A DNA stretch of 64,000 nt from Chloroflexota bacterium. GTDB lineage: Bacteria; Chloroflexota; Dehalococcoidia; Lucifugimonadales; Lucifugimonadaceae. The stretch covers positions 1 to 64,000 of the forward strand of contig JAQCHZ010000009.1 in assembly GCA_027618835.1 (NCBI GenBank), given 5' to 3'. Below the pieces are notes generated by a model. It did no database searches, was not told the origin of the DNA, and saw only the letters and a list, made by a program, of their open reading frames with translations. Each line of letters begins with the position of its first letter. Position 1 is the first letter of the stretch. The position numbers were made by a program, and so were the translations under genes. Shown here in pieces: positions 17,109 through 26,227 of the stretch.

Positions 17109-18497
17109 TTACAAAACCTCATCGATCGCTTCGAGCGACGCTTCAATCGCCAGTTCAGCTGATCCCGGCGCAAACACACTAACGCTCACTTCGTACCCAC
17201 CTTCTTCGTGCGCAATATCAGTGGCGAGATAGTTGATGTGACCGTTACTGAAGCCGGAAAACACTGTATTTGCTGAACTCGATCGATCTTTGACCGCCTG
17301 CGCTAGTTCGACGAACGGTTCCACAGGAATTGAAACCAATACCGTCTCCCCGATTCGCATTGACTGGGCGATTATTTCGATATGCCCGTCACGGGTATTC
17401 GCATCCGAAAGACGGGCAACATTTAGCTGAATGTTCGCTCGCATAACCTTTGAAACGGCTTTGCGAATATCTTCCTCGGAAGCTCCCGATGCCCTGATTG
17501 ATTCAAGTTCTTTTTCACCGGCGTCGAAGGCGGCTTGTGCGTCCTGAAAGCTTATGACGTCTCGACTCGGCAGATCGGTCGAAACGTTAATTACCGCAAC
17601 AGTGTCATCCGATTCGTTGATAGGCACGTTGGAGTAAATTCCAAGATCAGTACCCGATGCCAAGATCTGATCGAGTCTCTCTTTTCGCTCACGCGGCTCA
17701 ATGCCGAGGCGAACACGAGCAGCTTCTGCACCGAGTTTCGATCCGGCCTTTCGGTACACGCGAAGATCGCCAGTAAACCCGTCGACGGGACCCTGATTAC
17801 CGCTCGCGCCTTGCAGAAACAAACAAAGCCCACCAACAGCGTGTTCAACAACCGAACGCATCGGACCAGGAAAATCGGGAGTTACCCACTGATTTTCGTG
17901 CGCCATGATCGTTGGATGCATGGCGTAGTTCACGATGGTCGCAATCGGATTATCGTCAGCATCGTCAAAACTAACAACGTCGACCGAATGATCGACTGCG
18001 CCGTTCCAGTTTCGTCCCGTAAACAGCTCGCCATTATCTCGGGCCGGTCGTCGGTTGATGTTGACGTCGCAACTTCCACGCCCAAATCCCGTTCGGGCGG
18101 GCTGTGCAGTCGCTTTTGCCTCAACTACAGCCTTCACACAGGCGGCTGGAATCGTGTTCCACCACTCGTTGGCGAGGTCTATACCGTCTTTTATCCACTG
18201 ACCAAACGTAATCGGGCCTGAGTGAGTATGGGTATATGCGAGCCGGATGTTTCCGAACGGAATTCCTGATTCTTTCGAAATCATCTCTCGAATATCTTTG
18301 TCTTGTTGGTTCGTGAAAATCCCAATGTCGACATCGACAATCGCAAGTTCAACGTCATCTTTATTCACAACGAGAGCGGTCACATACAGTGGCATGTCGT
18401 TACCAACCGAGACCTGGTGGGTTTGAGCCCCCCACCCAGCGTGGGCGACTCCAACTTTGGGGCTGATATCGACTCGGGCTACTCCGGCGTTTAGCAA
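17109..18497 (-). CDS. Neutral/alkaline non-lysosomal ceramidase N-terminal domain protein
   Basis: A 462-aa protein with the start GVARVDISPKVGVAHAGWG and the key AYTHTHSGP motif (near residue 90), in which the Ser is the nucleophile and His residues bind zinc. NYAMHPTIMAHEN (near 190) supplies further zinc-ligand His, and LFLQGASGNQGPVDG follows. It lacks the C-terminal domain of true ceramidases, so it is a family member of unknown substrate, perhaps acting on lipids or other amides. It starts at a TTG. No signal peptide is visible, which suggests a cytosolic location. Confidence 0.85.
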   Translation of the reverse strand: MLNAGVARVDISPKVGVAHAGWGAQTHQVSVGNDMPLYVTALVVNKDDVELAIVDVDIGIFTNQQDKDIREMISKESGIPFGNIRLAYTHTHSGPITFGQWIKDGIDLANEWWNTIPAACVKAVVEAKATAQPARTGFGRGSCDVNINRRPARDNGELFTGRNWNGAVDHSVDVVSFDDADDNPIATIVNYAMHPTIMAHENQWVTPDFPGPMRSVVEHAVGGLCLFLQGASGNQGPVDGFTGDLRVYRKAGSKLGAEAARVRLGIEPRERKERLDQILASGTDLGIYSNVPINESDDTVAVINVSTDLPSRDVISFQDAQAAFDAGEKELESIRASGASEEDIRKAVSKVMRANIQLNVARLSDANTRDGHIEIIAQSMRIGETVLVSIPVEPFVELAQAVKDRSSSANTVFSGFSNGHINYLATDIAHEEGGYEVSVSVFAPGSAELAIEASLEAIDEVL

Positions 18498-18572
18498 CTA
18501 GATATCTCCTGCGTGACTAATCTTGCGATCAAAGAATGATGCGCAAGTCTAGCCCCAGAAACGCCCACGCGT

Positions 18573-18610
18573 CCTGAACGAAGTCATCGAAGTCGAGGGA
18601 TCTGGGAGAG
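18573..18610. repeat. Short intergenic repeat-like element
   Basis: The sequence CTGAACGAAGTCATCGAAGT followed by GAGGGATCTGGGAG matches the general form of a small repeat common in intergenic regions of many bacteria. Only one copy is obvious in this window. Confidence 0.3.
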
Positions 18611-18619
18611 CGACGCTAT

Positions 18620-18814
18620 CTACGCTCGAACTTTGCTTTCGAAGTTGATATCTACGTGAGTGTTGTCGCAGTACGGTTTTGTCTTTGATGCACCGCATCG
18701 ACACAAGCGAAGTTTGCCGTGATGGCCGTATGCGTTGCCATCTTCGTCGATCAGATCGAACTTGCCTGAGACTTCTAAGGAATCGTCGTCTTGAATACGA
18801 ATTTCTACTGTCAT
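18620..18814 (-). CDS. CDGSH-type iron-sulfur protein (64 aa)
   Basis: A small protein whose core LCRCGASKTKPYCDNTH holds the C-x-C-x(9)-C-x(3)-H ligand set of mitoNEET-like [2Fe-2S] proteins (about residues 37-53). These act in redox sensing or Fe-S transfer. Its start ATG overlaps the stop of the second CDGSH gene upstream (ATGA), so the two are co-translated. Confidence 0.88.
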   Translation of the reverse strand: MTVEIRIQDDDSLEVSGKFDLIDEDGNAYGHHGKLRLCRCGASKTKPYCDNTHVDINFESKVRA

Positions 18815-19014
18815 TTTACCGCCCTCGAAGAATCAACGAAATCGCAACTACTGTGCGAGCCTGTGCAGAACGGTTTTTCGGTAGATTCACCGCAACGACA
18901 CAGCCATGTCTCGTCGGTCAGTTCCAACTTGTGCCCTTCGCCGTCGATCAAAACGAAATCGCCTTTGACGTGGTACGGACCATCATCGCCGGGAATAATC
19001 GTCGCTTCAACCAT
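18811..19014 (-). CDS. CDGSH-type iron-sulfur protein (67 aa), upstream tandem copy
   Basis: The core LCRCGESTEKPFCTGSH has the same C-x-C-x(9)-C-x(3)-H set. The preceding GPYHVKGDFVLIDGEG is the typical N-terminal strand region of bacterial CDGSH proteins. It is the first gene of a two-gene operon with the 18620 copy. The two differ clearly, so this is an old duplication, and the products may form a heterodimer (inference). Confidence 0.88.
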   Translation of the reverse strand: MVEATIIPGDDGPYHVKGDFVLIDGEGHKLELTDETWLCRCGESTEKPFCTGSHSSCDFVDSSRAVK

Positions 19015-19151
19015 TATCAGCTCCTAAATACCGTGGAATAACACCGAACGCTCAATCATATGAACGTCCAATTTCTTGTTTAGATTCATTAAACCACGCA
19101 TTTGGTGCGAATGGCGCAGGAGTGGCATTTCGGAAATCGTCTGACGATAAC

Positions 19152-20237
19152 CTATCTCAGATCGCAGTCGATGTCGGCTTCTGCACAGTACGACTCGAAC
19201 CACTGGATTACTTCCTTGTGGTACGGAATCCCGGTTTTCATGCGTTCCTTTTCATCTTCGTTTTCCTTGAGACCTGCGTACAAAACTCGCTCGAAGCCCT
19301 TTGCCGGCGGAACGTCGACTATGTACTGCAATAGAGCGTCCATATCGTCTTTGAACTTTTCGGTATCGGTGAAAGCTTCGATGTCATAAGCTTGGAAGAA
19401 GTGACCACCCGAACCACCGACAACTGGACCTGGTCCGTAGCCGGATAGTTCGTTACAAATAATCTCGTTCATCAACGCCAGACCGTAACCCTTGTGCGAT
19501 CCGTTCTCCCGAGTACCTCCGATGTGAAGTAAGTAGTAATCGCCAGTATCGGGCGGAGCAACTTCTTCGAGGATCGGTTCGCCGTCAAGATCAGTCACCC
19601 AACCCGGTTCGATATTTGCACCGATTCGTCGGGCAAGACCGATCTTGTTGTTGGCAACCTGAGTAGTCGCTACATCGAACAAGAACGGTGGCATGTCCCG
19701 AGCTGGCGCAGCCCACGCTATTGGGTTCGTGCCCATAACGGGTTTTGAACCAAACGTCGGAACTGTCTGATTTGCTCCCCCAGCAGTCATACAGTGACCA
19801 ATCATCCCTTGCTCGGCGGCCATCATTGCGTAGTAGCCACAGCCAGCGAGGTGACCCGAGTTCTTCACGGCAACTGCTGCCATTCCGAACTCTTTGGCTT
19901 TGTCGATCGCCTGTTGCATTGCCCACGGGCCCACGTGAATTCCAAGCGCACCGTCAGCATCGACCGTCATGGTCGTTTTTGTCTCTCGCTCAATTTTAAA
20001 ATTGGGAGTGGCGTTTAACGTCTTTTCACCGTACTCAGCAACATACCGACGCAGACTGTTCGATACGCCGTGCGATTCCACACCGCGAAGATCGTTCTTT
20101 ATTAGAACGTCGGCCGAGCTTGCTGCCTCATCAGCGGGCACTCCGTTGTGTCGCAAAATTCCCTCGGTAGCGGCCCTAATGCGTTCTACAGCAACGTATA
20201 CCCGGTCTTGTTCGGGAACTTTGAAGCGTTCGAGCAT
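19152..20237 (-). CDS. Ldh2/malate-L-lactate-ureidoglycolate dehydrogenase family oxidoreductase (paralogue A)
   Basis: A 361-aa NAD(P)-dependent 2-hydroxyacid dehydrogenase of the Ldh2 family, unrelated to Rossmann-type LDH. Seen: N-terminal helices with DLRGVESHGVSNSLRRYV carrying the catalytic His (near residue 55), VDADGALGIHVGPWAMQQAI, VKNSGHLAGCGYYAMMA, and TFGSKPVMGTNPIAWAAP. The C-terminal ENGSHKGYGLALM matches the family. The substrate cannot be read. Its paralogue lies directly upstream (20361-21446), with a 123-bp spacer. Confidence 0.93.
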   Translation of the reverse strand: MLERFKVPEQDRVYVAVERIRAATEGILRHNGVPADEAASSADVLIKNDLRGVESHGVSNSLRRYVAEYGEKTLNATPNFKIERETKTTMTVDADGALGIHVGPWAMQQAIDKAKEFGMAAVAVKNSGHLAGCGYYAMMAAEQGMIGHCMTAGGANQTVPTFGSKPVMGTNPIAWAAPARDMPPFLFDVATTQVANNKIGLARRIGANIEPGWVTDLDGEPILEEVAPPDTGDYYLLHIGGTRENGSHKGYGLALMNEIICNELSGYGPGPVVGGSGGHFFQAYDIEAFTDTEKFKDDMDALLQYIVDVPPAKGFERVLYAGLKENEDEKERMKTGIPYHKEVIQWFESYCAEADIDCDLR

Positions 20238-20360
20238 TGGCGCGAATCCTTTTGATCAACAGATGACGTAGAGACAGTGCTGTCTGAGTAATTTCCATCC
20301 ACAAATAAATGCGGTCAGAAATTACGAATACTGCAACCGCTACACTTTACTTGAAAAGCC

Positions 20361-21446
20361 CTAACGCAGGTCGCAGTCGATGCCTGCTTCGGCGCAGTAT
20401 GACTCGAACCAGTCGATTACCTCGAAGTGGTAGGGAATGCCATCTTTCAAGCGCAGCTTCTGTTCTTCGTCTTCTTTAAGACCCGCATACAAGACTCGTT
20501 CATGGCCTTTGGCGGGCGGCACATCGACGATGTACTGAAGTAAGGAATCCATGTCATCTAGGAACTTTTCGGTATCCGTAAACGCCTCGATATCGTAAGC
20601 CTGGAAGAAATGGCCGCCCGGTATTCCATGCACTGGACCAGGACCAAATCCCGATAGCTCGTTGCAGATAATTTCGTTCATCAACGCTAAGCCATAGCCC
20701 TTGTGCGAACCGTTCTCCCGAGTGCCACCAAACGGTAGCATGAAGTACTCGCCCGGTGGCGGAGTATCGACTGGCTCCATAATCGGCGTTCCCTCGGAAT
20801 CTGTGATCCACCCCGGTTCAACTTTCGCTCCTGTGCGCCTAGCGAGAGCGAGTTTATTTCCAGCGACCTGCGTTGTTGCTATATCGAACAAAAACGGCGG
20901 CATTTTTCGTGCTGGTGCAGCCCATGCAACCGGATTCGTACCCATGACTGGTCTCGACCCGAAAGTCGGCACCGTTGAAAGGGTGTTACCAGCCGTCATA
21001 CAGTGCCCGATCATTCCCTGATCTGCAGCCATCATCGCGTAGTAGCCGCAGCCCGCGAGGTGACCCGAATTGATCACCGCTACTGCTGCCATGCCGAACT
21101 CTTTCGCTCTATCGATCGCCTGCTGCATCGCCCAAGGACCAACATGTGTGCCAAGCGCTCCATCAGCATCGACAGTCATCGTCGTCTTCGATTCCCGAAT
21201 CACCTTGTACTTGGGAGTTGGATTGATCGTCTCAGAACCGTACTCCCGAACATAACGACGCATACCGTTAGACACTCCGTGCGATTCGTTTCCGCGAAGA
21301 TCGTTTTTCATCAGCACATCGGCTGATACTACGGCGTCTTCGGCCGACACACCGTTATGTCTGAACATCGCCTCAGTCACGGCTCGCATCCGCTCTTGCG
21401 GCACATAAACACGGTCTTTTTCTGGAACCTTGAAGCGTTCGAGCAT
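20361..21446 (-). CDS. Ldh2/malate-L-lactate-ureidoglycolate dehydrogenase family oxidoreductase (paralogue B)
   Basis: It has exactly the same length (361 aa) as paralogue A and aligns with it end to end without obvious gaps. The same motifs appear (NDLRGNESHGVSNGMRRYV, INSGHLAGCGYYAMMA, TFGSRPVMGTNPVAWAAP, ENGSHKGYGLALM). Differences cluster in the linker near residues 215-245 (DTPPPGEYFML here versus APPDTGDYYLL in A), close to where substrate or cofactor specificity may be set. Tandem duplication is clear. Confidence 0.93.
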   Translation of the reverse strand: MLERFKVPEKDRVYVPQERMRAVTEAMFRHNGVSAEDAVVSADVLMKNDLRGNESHGVSNGMRRYVREYGSETINPTPKYKVIRESKTTMTVDADGALGTHVGPWAMQQAIDRAKEFGMAAVAVINSGHLAGCGYYAMMAADQGMIGHCMTAGNTLSTVPTFGSRPVMGTNPVAWAAPARKMPPFLFDIATTQVAGNKLALARRTGAKVEPGWITDSEGTPIMEPVDTPPPGEYFMLPFGGTRENGSHKGYGLALMNEIICNELSGFGPGPVHGIPGGHFFQAYDIEAFTDTEKFLDDMDSLLQYIVDVPPAKGHERVLYAGLKEDEEQKLRLKDGIPYHFEVIDWFESYCAEAGIDCDLR

Positions 21447-21545
21447 GAGAGCAAATCCTTATCGGTTGGAGGAGGCGAGTGATGACGTTCGGTAGCGGCA
21501 ACACTTTACATGTTGCCAAGCGTGATTTGCGTTCGACACTCCGGT

Positions 21546-21881
21546 GTAATTCACTCAGGTAGAAGAAATTCTCGTTGAGAGCGTAAAGATCGTTCAGAAC
21601 AACATCGCTATAGAATGCGAGTTCGAGCGGCCTCCGCTTGCGCAGATCACTGCTGAAAACCAAGGCTTCATCATGGCGTTCATTCGCTCTGACGGATGAA
21701 TCAAAGAAATGGAAAAAGTATCGGCATTAGCTACCCGACGGTGAAGAACCGCCTGAAGTGCATCGCCGATCAACTTCCACTCACAGAGTCAGGTCCACTT
21801 CTATCGGGCAACTCGGAGCTTCTGGACCAAATCTCATCGAGTGAAATCACGGCAGAAGAGGCCGTCAGGAGAATGTCGTGA
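21546..21881 (+). pseudogene. DUF2089-type regulator, disrupted
   Basis: Frame 1 shows IECEFERPPLAQITAENQ then FIMAFIRSDG, an in-frame TGA (21697-21699) and IKEMEKV. After a one-base loss near 21720 the next frame continues GISYPTVKNRLKCIADQL. Together this is the helix-turn-helix core of DUF2089 proteins, whose family consensus has Asn or Ser at the TGA position. The usual N-terminal Cys-rich ribbon is not intact, and a TAA precedes the remnant. Its end (TGA at 21879) overlaps a GTG start of the next gene, so it was once an operon leader. Confidence 0.6.
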
Positions 21882-22143
21882 TTCCACCGATGGTCATGTG
21901 GTTCAAAGTTCAGTGGTTTGGAATATGGATTCCACTGTTCCTGCTCTTGCCCATCGTCATCATGTCGCTATTGCTCGTAATGCCGTTGGTTTTCATCGGG
22001 ATGGCGATTACAGGAAACATCTCTAGATTCTGGATAGCGATACGAATAGTCCTCGCTGCATACAAAACAGTATGTGCAACCCGTGGGCTACGGATCGACA
22101 TTCATAAAAAAACGAAACGACATTCGAGGTGTACTTGCCGTGA
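21878..22143 (+). pseudogene. Small membrane protein of the DUF2089 operon, frameshifted
   Basis: The frame from the GTG at 21878 reads MIPPMVMWFKVQWFGIWIPL, two hydrophobic segments, then TRGLRIDIHKK. At a run of seven A (about 22105-22111) the frame is lost; one more A would give KKNETTFEVYLP and a TGA at 22141 that overlaps the next GTG start. The pattern (MWFK start, two membrane helices, a short RVDV-like tail) fits a small partner protein commonly next to DUF2089 genes. Confidence 0.5.
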
Positions 22144-22522
22144 CAACAACTACGTTTCCAACTCCTCAATTAGAAATGCTGGCAGCCGGCAAAATTTCAG
22201 CCGATGAGGCAGAGCGACTGCCGCAACTAACGTCTGGTGCTTCAGCCAGTGCGACACCGAGATCTTCTCGGGAAGCGAACGCGTAGTCGATGGCGAATAC
22301 ACGGGTAGCACGGCACGAGTGAGACTTGCCAGAGGATCGATAGATCTCACTACTGAGACTATTACCGAACATGGTACGATTCTCGAACTATACGTGATGC
22401 TTGGCGGCTACAAAATTCGAGTGCCAAACGACTGGAAGTTCGATCTACAGGCCGACGTAAACATGGGTGAATATCTGACAACCGACCCGACCCTGAATCG
22501 CCGCGCGAAGCTTCAACCCTGA
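22140..22522 (+). pseudogene. SHOCT-like segment and LiaF-like C-terminal domain, frameshifted
   Basis: The GTG at 22140 starts MTTTTFPTPQLEMLAAGKIS, then ADEAERL, a SHOCT-like bilobed motif. From about 22225 another frame carries the rest: SGSERVVDGEYTGSTARVRL, later LELYVMLGGYKIRVPNDWKF, which resembles the C-terminal beta domain of LiaF-like membrane-stress regulators (cell-wall-active antibiotic response type). No intact frame spans both parts, so it is decayed or mis-sequenced. Confidence 0.5.
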
Positions 22523-22593
22523 CTATCGGTGGTCGAATTTTCATGGGTGGCGTTGAGATATCGAACTAGGTTCGGAGAAATTGACGCCCGCCC

Positions 22594-23367
22594 CTAAATA
22601 ACCGTCAGCCCGCCATCGATCACGAAGTTAGCTCCTGTTGCGTACGAGGCGTCATCGCTGGCGAGGAACGTGATGAACGGCGCTATGTCTTCCGGCGTAC
22701 CGAGTCGATTTAGAGGCACTCGATTCACCGCAGCAGCCTCTCGACCATCTGGATCAGGATGTTCATCATGATCGGGCGTTCGTTCGAGTGCTCCCGGGCA
22801 GATACTGTTGGCTCGAATGCCCTGATCGCCGTAGTGAACTGCGATATGGCGTGCCAGATTCACAAGTCCAGCCTTACCCGTCGAATACGAAACATTCGGA
22901 GTCGTTCCGGTTAAGGCTGTAACGGAAGCAACGATAATCACTACTCCGCCTTCGCCCTGCTTCACCATCTGAGCAAGAGCGTACTTACAAGCAAAGTATT
23001 GTCCTTTGTAGTTCACATCGTGGGTGCGATCCCAAACTTCCTCAGGAAGCTCGTGCAGATTGCGATCTTCGTTGTGCATCTGAATACCGGCATTCGGAAC
23101 AACAATGTCTAATCGACCGAACGATTCGACCGTCTGTGCAACCGCAGATTCAACCTGCTCAGGGTCAGTAACATCGGTTTGAATCGCCACAGCCGATCCG
23201 CCGGTCGCTGTTATCTCCGCTGCCACAGATATCACCCCTTCAGCGGGAATTCCGGTAATAGCAACTGACGCTCCCTCCGCAGCCATAAGCCGCGCAGTCG
23301 CCGCTCCGATGCCAGATCCAGCTCCGGTAATAAGCGCCACTTTGCCAGCAAGTTTTCCATCAGCCAT
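22594..23367 (-). CDS. SDR family oxidoreductase
   Basis: A 257-aa classical short-chain dehydrogenase: TGAGSGIGAATARLMAAEG (residues about 15-33), the NAG motif near 93, catalytic Ser (IVASVTALTG) near 146, and YSTGKAG near 160. The C-terminal YATGANFVIDGGLTV is typical. One unusual point is the loop ERTPDHDEHPDPDGREAAAV with many acidic residues and His where substrate-binding loops lie. The substrate is unknown. Confidence 0.9.
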   Translation of the reverse strand: MADGKLAGKVALITGAGSGIGAATARLMAAEGASVAITGIPAEGVISVAAEITATGGSAVAIQTDVTDPEQVESAVAQTVESFGRLDIVVPNAGIQMHNEDRNLHELPEEVWDRTHDVNYKGQYFACKYALAQMVKQGEGGVVIIVASVTALTGTTPNVSYSTGKAGLVNLARHIAVHYGDQGIRANSICPGALERTPDHDEHPDPDGREAAAVNRVPLNRLGTPEDIAPFITFLASDDASYATGANFVIDGGLTVI

Positions 23368-23637
23368 GTTTGAATCGTTCCCTCGTGGTTGAATCGCTCA
23401 AATTCGAATAACTCGAAGGATAAGCGAATCAACGCCGTCAAGCACCACGCTCTCTAAATCGATCCGGTTCACAAACACATGGACGACCGAATGCAGAAAG
23501 TTGATCAAACCCACGTCCTGAGCCACAATTTACGCCATGATTTCGCCTTCGATTTGATCGTGCCTATATGATTGCCAGTGCGTTCGAGGCATCGTGGCCG
23601 CAGTCAGTTAGTTTAATCTTAAGGGGTTGGCCGAAGC

Positions 23638-24432
23638 ATGATCGAGACTTTGCAAGACGTTCGAGAGACCGTAATAGCGATGCTTTGTGCAGAGCTTTCA
23701 TGTTCAGAATCTGAACTCACCGACGGTCAGGTTCATATCACCGTACGAAAACCCGACGCCCACAAAAACGAGGCCCACCGGCTATTAGATCCTCACCCCG
23801 GCAAAATCGGAATCGCATCGCTCGGACGAGGCGGCATCGTGTGTGTAGATGAAGGGCATCTCGCGTGGGCGGAAGAGGTATTCAGGCCCGCCCCAACTTC
23901 GACCCGAGACGAACTGTTCATGCCTGACCGCATGGGCAAGATGGCAGAGCTTGTAAGGCCCGAAGGACTCGTTCTATACGGTCCATTTCCACGATTTGCC
24001 GTGTCGCACAGCACTGTGACTCACGTCGAAGCACCAGCCAGTTACAGCGTACGGGTCGTCGATCAAAAAGGCGCCGATGCCATTGGCCAGCGTGCTCGCT
24101 GGAACAACGCTATATACAAAGTTCCAACCGAAACCGTTCGACCCACCATGATCGCCGCAATCGCCGAACAAGAAGGTGAAATCGTGGGCGTTTGCGGAGC
24201 TTCCTCCGATTCACCATTTATGTGGCAACTCGGAATCGACGTCGCTCTTGAACATCAAGGGCGTGGACTAGCTCCAGCGCTTACTTCGGCCGTTGCAGAA
24301 GCCGTTCTTGATGATGGCAAACTTCCCTACTACGGCACATCGGCAACGAACATACCTTCGATGAGAACTGCCCTCGCTGCGGGGTTCAAACCCATGTGGG
24401 CGGAGGTATTATCTAGACTGGCAGACAGCTAA
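23638..24432 (+). CDS. GNAT family N-acetyltransferase
   Basis: A 264-aa protein whose C-terminal half (about residues 135-255) carries a GNAT fold: LGIDVALEHQGRGLAPALTS gives the acetyl-CoA-binding motif A (Q-x-x-G-x-G/A), followed by YYGTSATNIPSMRTALAAGF (motif B). The N-terminal half is divergent and may bind substrate. The acceptor is unknown. The gene is monocistronic with a clear ATG start. Confidence 0.8.
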   Translation: MIETLQDVRETVIAMLCAELSCSESELTDGQVHITVRKPDAHKNEAHRLLDPHPGKIGIASLGRGGIVCVDEGHLAWAEEVFRPAPTSTRDELFMPDRMGKMAELVRPEGLVLYGPFPRFAVSHSTVTHVEAPASYSVRVVDQKGADAIGQRARWNNAIYKVPTETVRPTMIAAIAEQEGEIVGVCGASSDSPFMWQLGIDVALEHQGRGLAPALTSAVAEAVLDDGKLPYYGTSATNIPSMRTALAAGFKPMWAEVLSRLADS

Positions 24433-24494
24433 AAGTTTGAACGACTACTGAGTCGACCAGTACCCTTCTGGCACGATCACACTGAGAGATAAAA

Positions 24495-26063
24495 ATGAGA
24501 TTCGCCATTCTCGGCATTTCGCACGAGACCAACACCTTTTCGAAGGTTCCAGCAACTTACGAAGAATTTGAGAAGGCGACTATCGCCCGCGGACAAGAAA
24601 TTGTCGATCTCTACGCCGAATCTCAGTACACCATCTCTGGCTATCTTCAGGGTGCTGAAGAACTCGGATTTGAAGCCGTGCCACTGATGTACGCCAACAC
24701 AGGCCCAATTGGAACTATAACCAAGGATGCATACGATCGTATTTCAGGTGAAATGCACCAGATGCTTCGTGACCAAGGGCCCTGGGACGGCGTCCTAATT
24801 AGCAATCACGGTGCAGCAGTGTCGGAAGAATTCCCAGACATGGATGCCGAATTCACTCGTGTAGTACGAGAAATCGTCGGACCTGACGTTCCTGTAGGCG
24901 TAACGCTCGACATGCACGCCAATATCTCGAAAGACACTGTCGCTAATACCGACGTCTGCATCGTCTGGCGAACTTGCCCGCACCTCGACACAAAGTTGCG
25001 AGGTCGCAAAACAGCCGAACTCATCTACCGAACCGTTCTTGGCGAAATCAAGCCAACCCAGTTCATCGAAATGCCCCCGATGCTCGTAAATATCGTCAAA
25101 CAATTCACTGGCCAAGAGCCAATGCTGAGTCTTGTCGACGAATGTGTAGCAGCCAACGAAATCGAAAACGTGCTCGACACGTCAATTGCCGAAGGCTACC
25201 CATACGCCGACGTCGCCGAAATGGGCATGTCGTGGATCACGATCACCGACGGTGATGCTGAACTCGCCGAGAAAACTTCGAAAGACCTAGCAGCCCGAGC
25301 GTGGACTCGCAGAGTCGATCTAAACAAGCCGGTTGCCAGCATTCCGGATGCCCTCACGCAGGCTGAAGAACTTTACGTTGGCCCCAAGCCCGAAGGCGTT
25401 GAGAACTTCATGCCAAGCGACGGTACTGCTCTTGCCGAGCCTGAGAAGAACGAACACTCGCACTTAGGCCCGATCGTTCTAATGGACGTTGGAGACAACA
25501 TCGGTGGAGGGTCTTCCGCCGATTCAACTCATATCCTCAAGGTCGCCAAAGAGATGGGTGTGACCGGATATCTACAGAGCCTCTACGACCCTGAAGCGGT
25601 CGAAGCGTGCGTTGTCGCTGGCATTGGCGCCGAGCTGGCACTTGATGTCGGAGGCAAAACCGACGACATGCATGGCGAACCGGTTCACATTGTCGGCACA
25701 GTAGCGGTAATTGATGACGGTCCATACGAAGAGACCCGACCCACCCACGGTGGCTACCGCTTTTATGACGACGGAAAGCGTGTGCTTTTCAACACGGTCG
25801 ATGGCATGACAATTCTTCTTACTTCGGCACGAAGCGGAAATACGGCACGAGCGCAGATGTACTCGATGGGAATCAATCCTGAGGACTACCGGATTATTGT
25901 TGCCAAGGGCGTTAGCTCACCACGACCTGCCTACCAGCCGATTGCTGCTGAAATCATCATCGTAAACAGCCCGGGGGTGACCTCGGCCGACCTCGATACG
26001 TTCGAGTTCAAGAACCGCCGAGTCCCGCTCTACCCATTCGAAGAGCCCGTATACCCGGCGTAG
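24495..26063 (+). CDS. M81 family metallopeptidase (MlrC-like)
   Basis: This 522-aa protein belongs to the MlrC/microcystinase family. The N-terminal domain begins RFAILGISHETNTFS and carries likely zinc ligands in ISNHGAAVSEEFPDMDAEF, TLDMHANISKD and RTCPHLDTKLRG. The C-terminal MlrC domain shows VLMDVGDNIGGGSSADSTH. In Sphingomonas MlrC hydrolyses linear microcystin peptides; here it is probably a general amide or peptide hydrolase. Members are common in SAR202-like genomes. An SD-like GAGAG lies before the ATG. Confidence 0.92.
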   Translation: MRFAILGISHETNTFSKVPATYEEFEKATIARGQEIVDLYAESQYTISGYLQGAEELGFEAVPLMYANTGPIGTITKDAYDRISGEMHQMLRDQGPWDGVLISNHGAAVSEEFPDMDAEFTRVVREIVGPDVPVGVTLDMHANISKDTVANTDVCIVWRTCPHLDTKLRGRKTAELIYRTVLGEIKPTQFIEMPPMLVNIVKQFTGQEPMLSLVDECVAANEIENVLDTSIAEGYPYADVAEMGMSWITITDGDAELAEKTSKDLAARAWTRRVDLNKPVASIPDALTQAEELYVGPKPEGVENFMPSDGTALAEPEKNEHSHLGPIVLMDVGDNIGGGSSADSTHILKVAKEMGVTGYLQSLYDPEAVEACVVAGIGAELALDVGGKTDDMHGEPVHIVGTVAVIDDGPYEETRPTHGGYRFYDDGKRVLFNTVDGMTILLTSARSGNTARAQMYSMGINPEDYRIIVAKGVSSPRPAYQPIAAEIIIVNSPGVTSADLDTFEFKNRRVPLYPFEEPVYPA

Positions 26064-26072
26064 GCAGCCAAT

Positions 26073-26163
26073 GGTTCTCCCCCGGATCGGGGGGGATAGA
26101 GGGGGAGATTGCGACGCGGAGCCGAGTCATCCGATGGCGAGCGCGACTAACGAGTCGCGTCGC
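26073..26163. repeat. Dispersed intergenic hairpin repeat, copy 1
   Basis: A GC-rich hairpin (CCCCCG-GAT-CGGGGG, 26079-26093) is followed by the core GCGACGCGGAGCCGAGTCA and TCCGATGGCGAGCGCGACTA. Outer arms GCGACGCG (26111-26118) and CGCGTCGC (26156-26163) are inverted repeats. The same core recurs at about 43519, 43684, 48481 and 53022. Confidence 0.75.
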
Positions 26164-26227
26164 CTGATCTCCTCGCCTTAAGAGAATGTGAACCCAATAC
26201 TGTCCAATAGGCCATAAACTTAATCCC

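Noticed and set aside
21697-21699. In-frame TGA of the DUF2089 remnant as another selenocysteine
   Set aside because: Family consensus there is Asn/Ser rather than Cys, no hairpin follows, and the gene is broken elsewhere.
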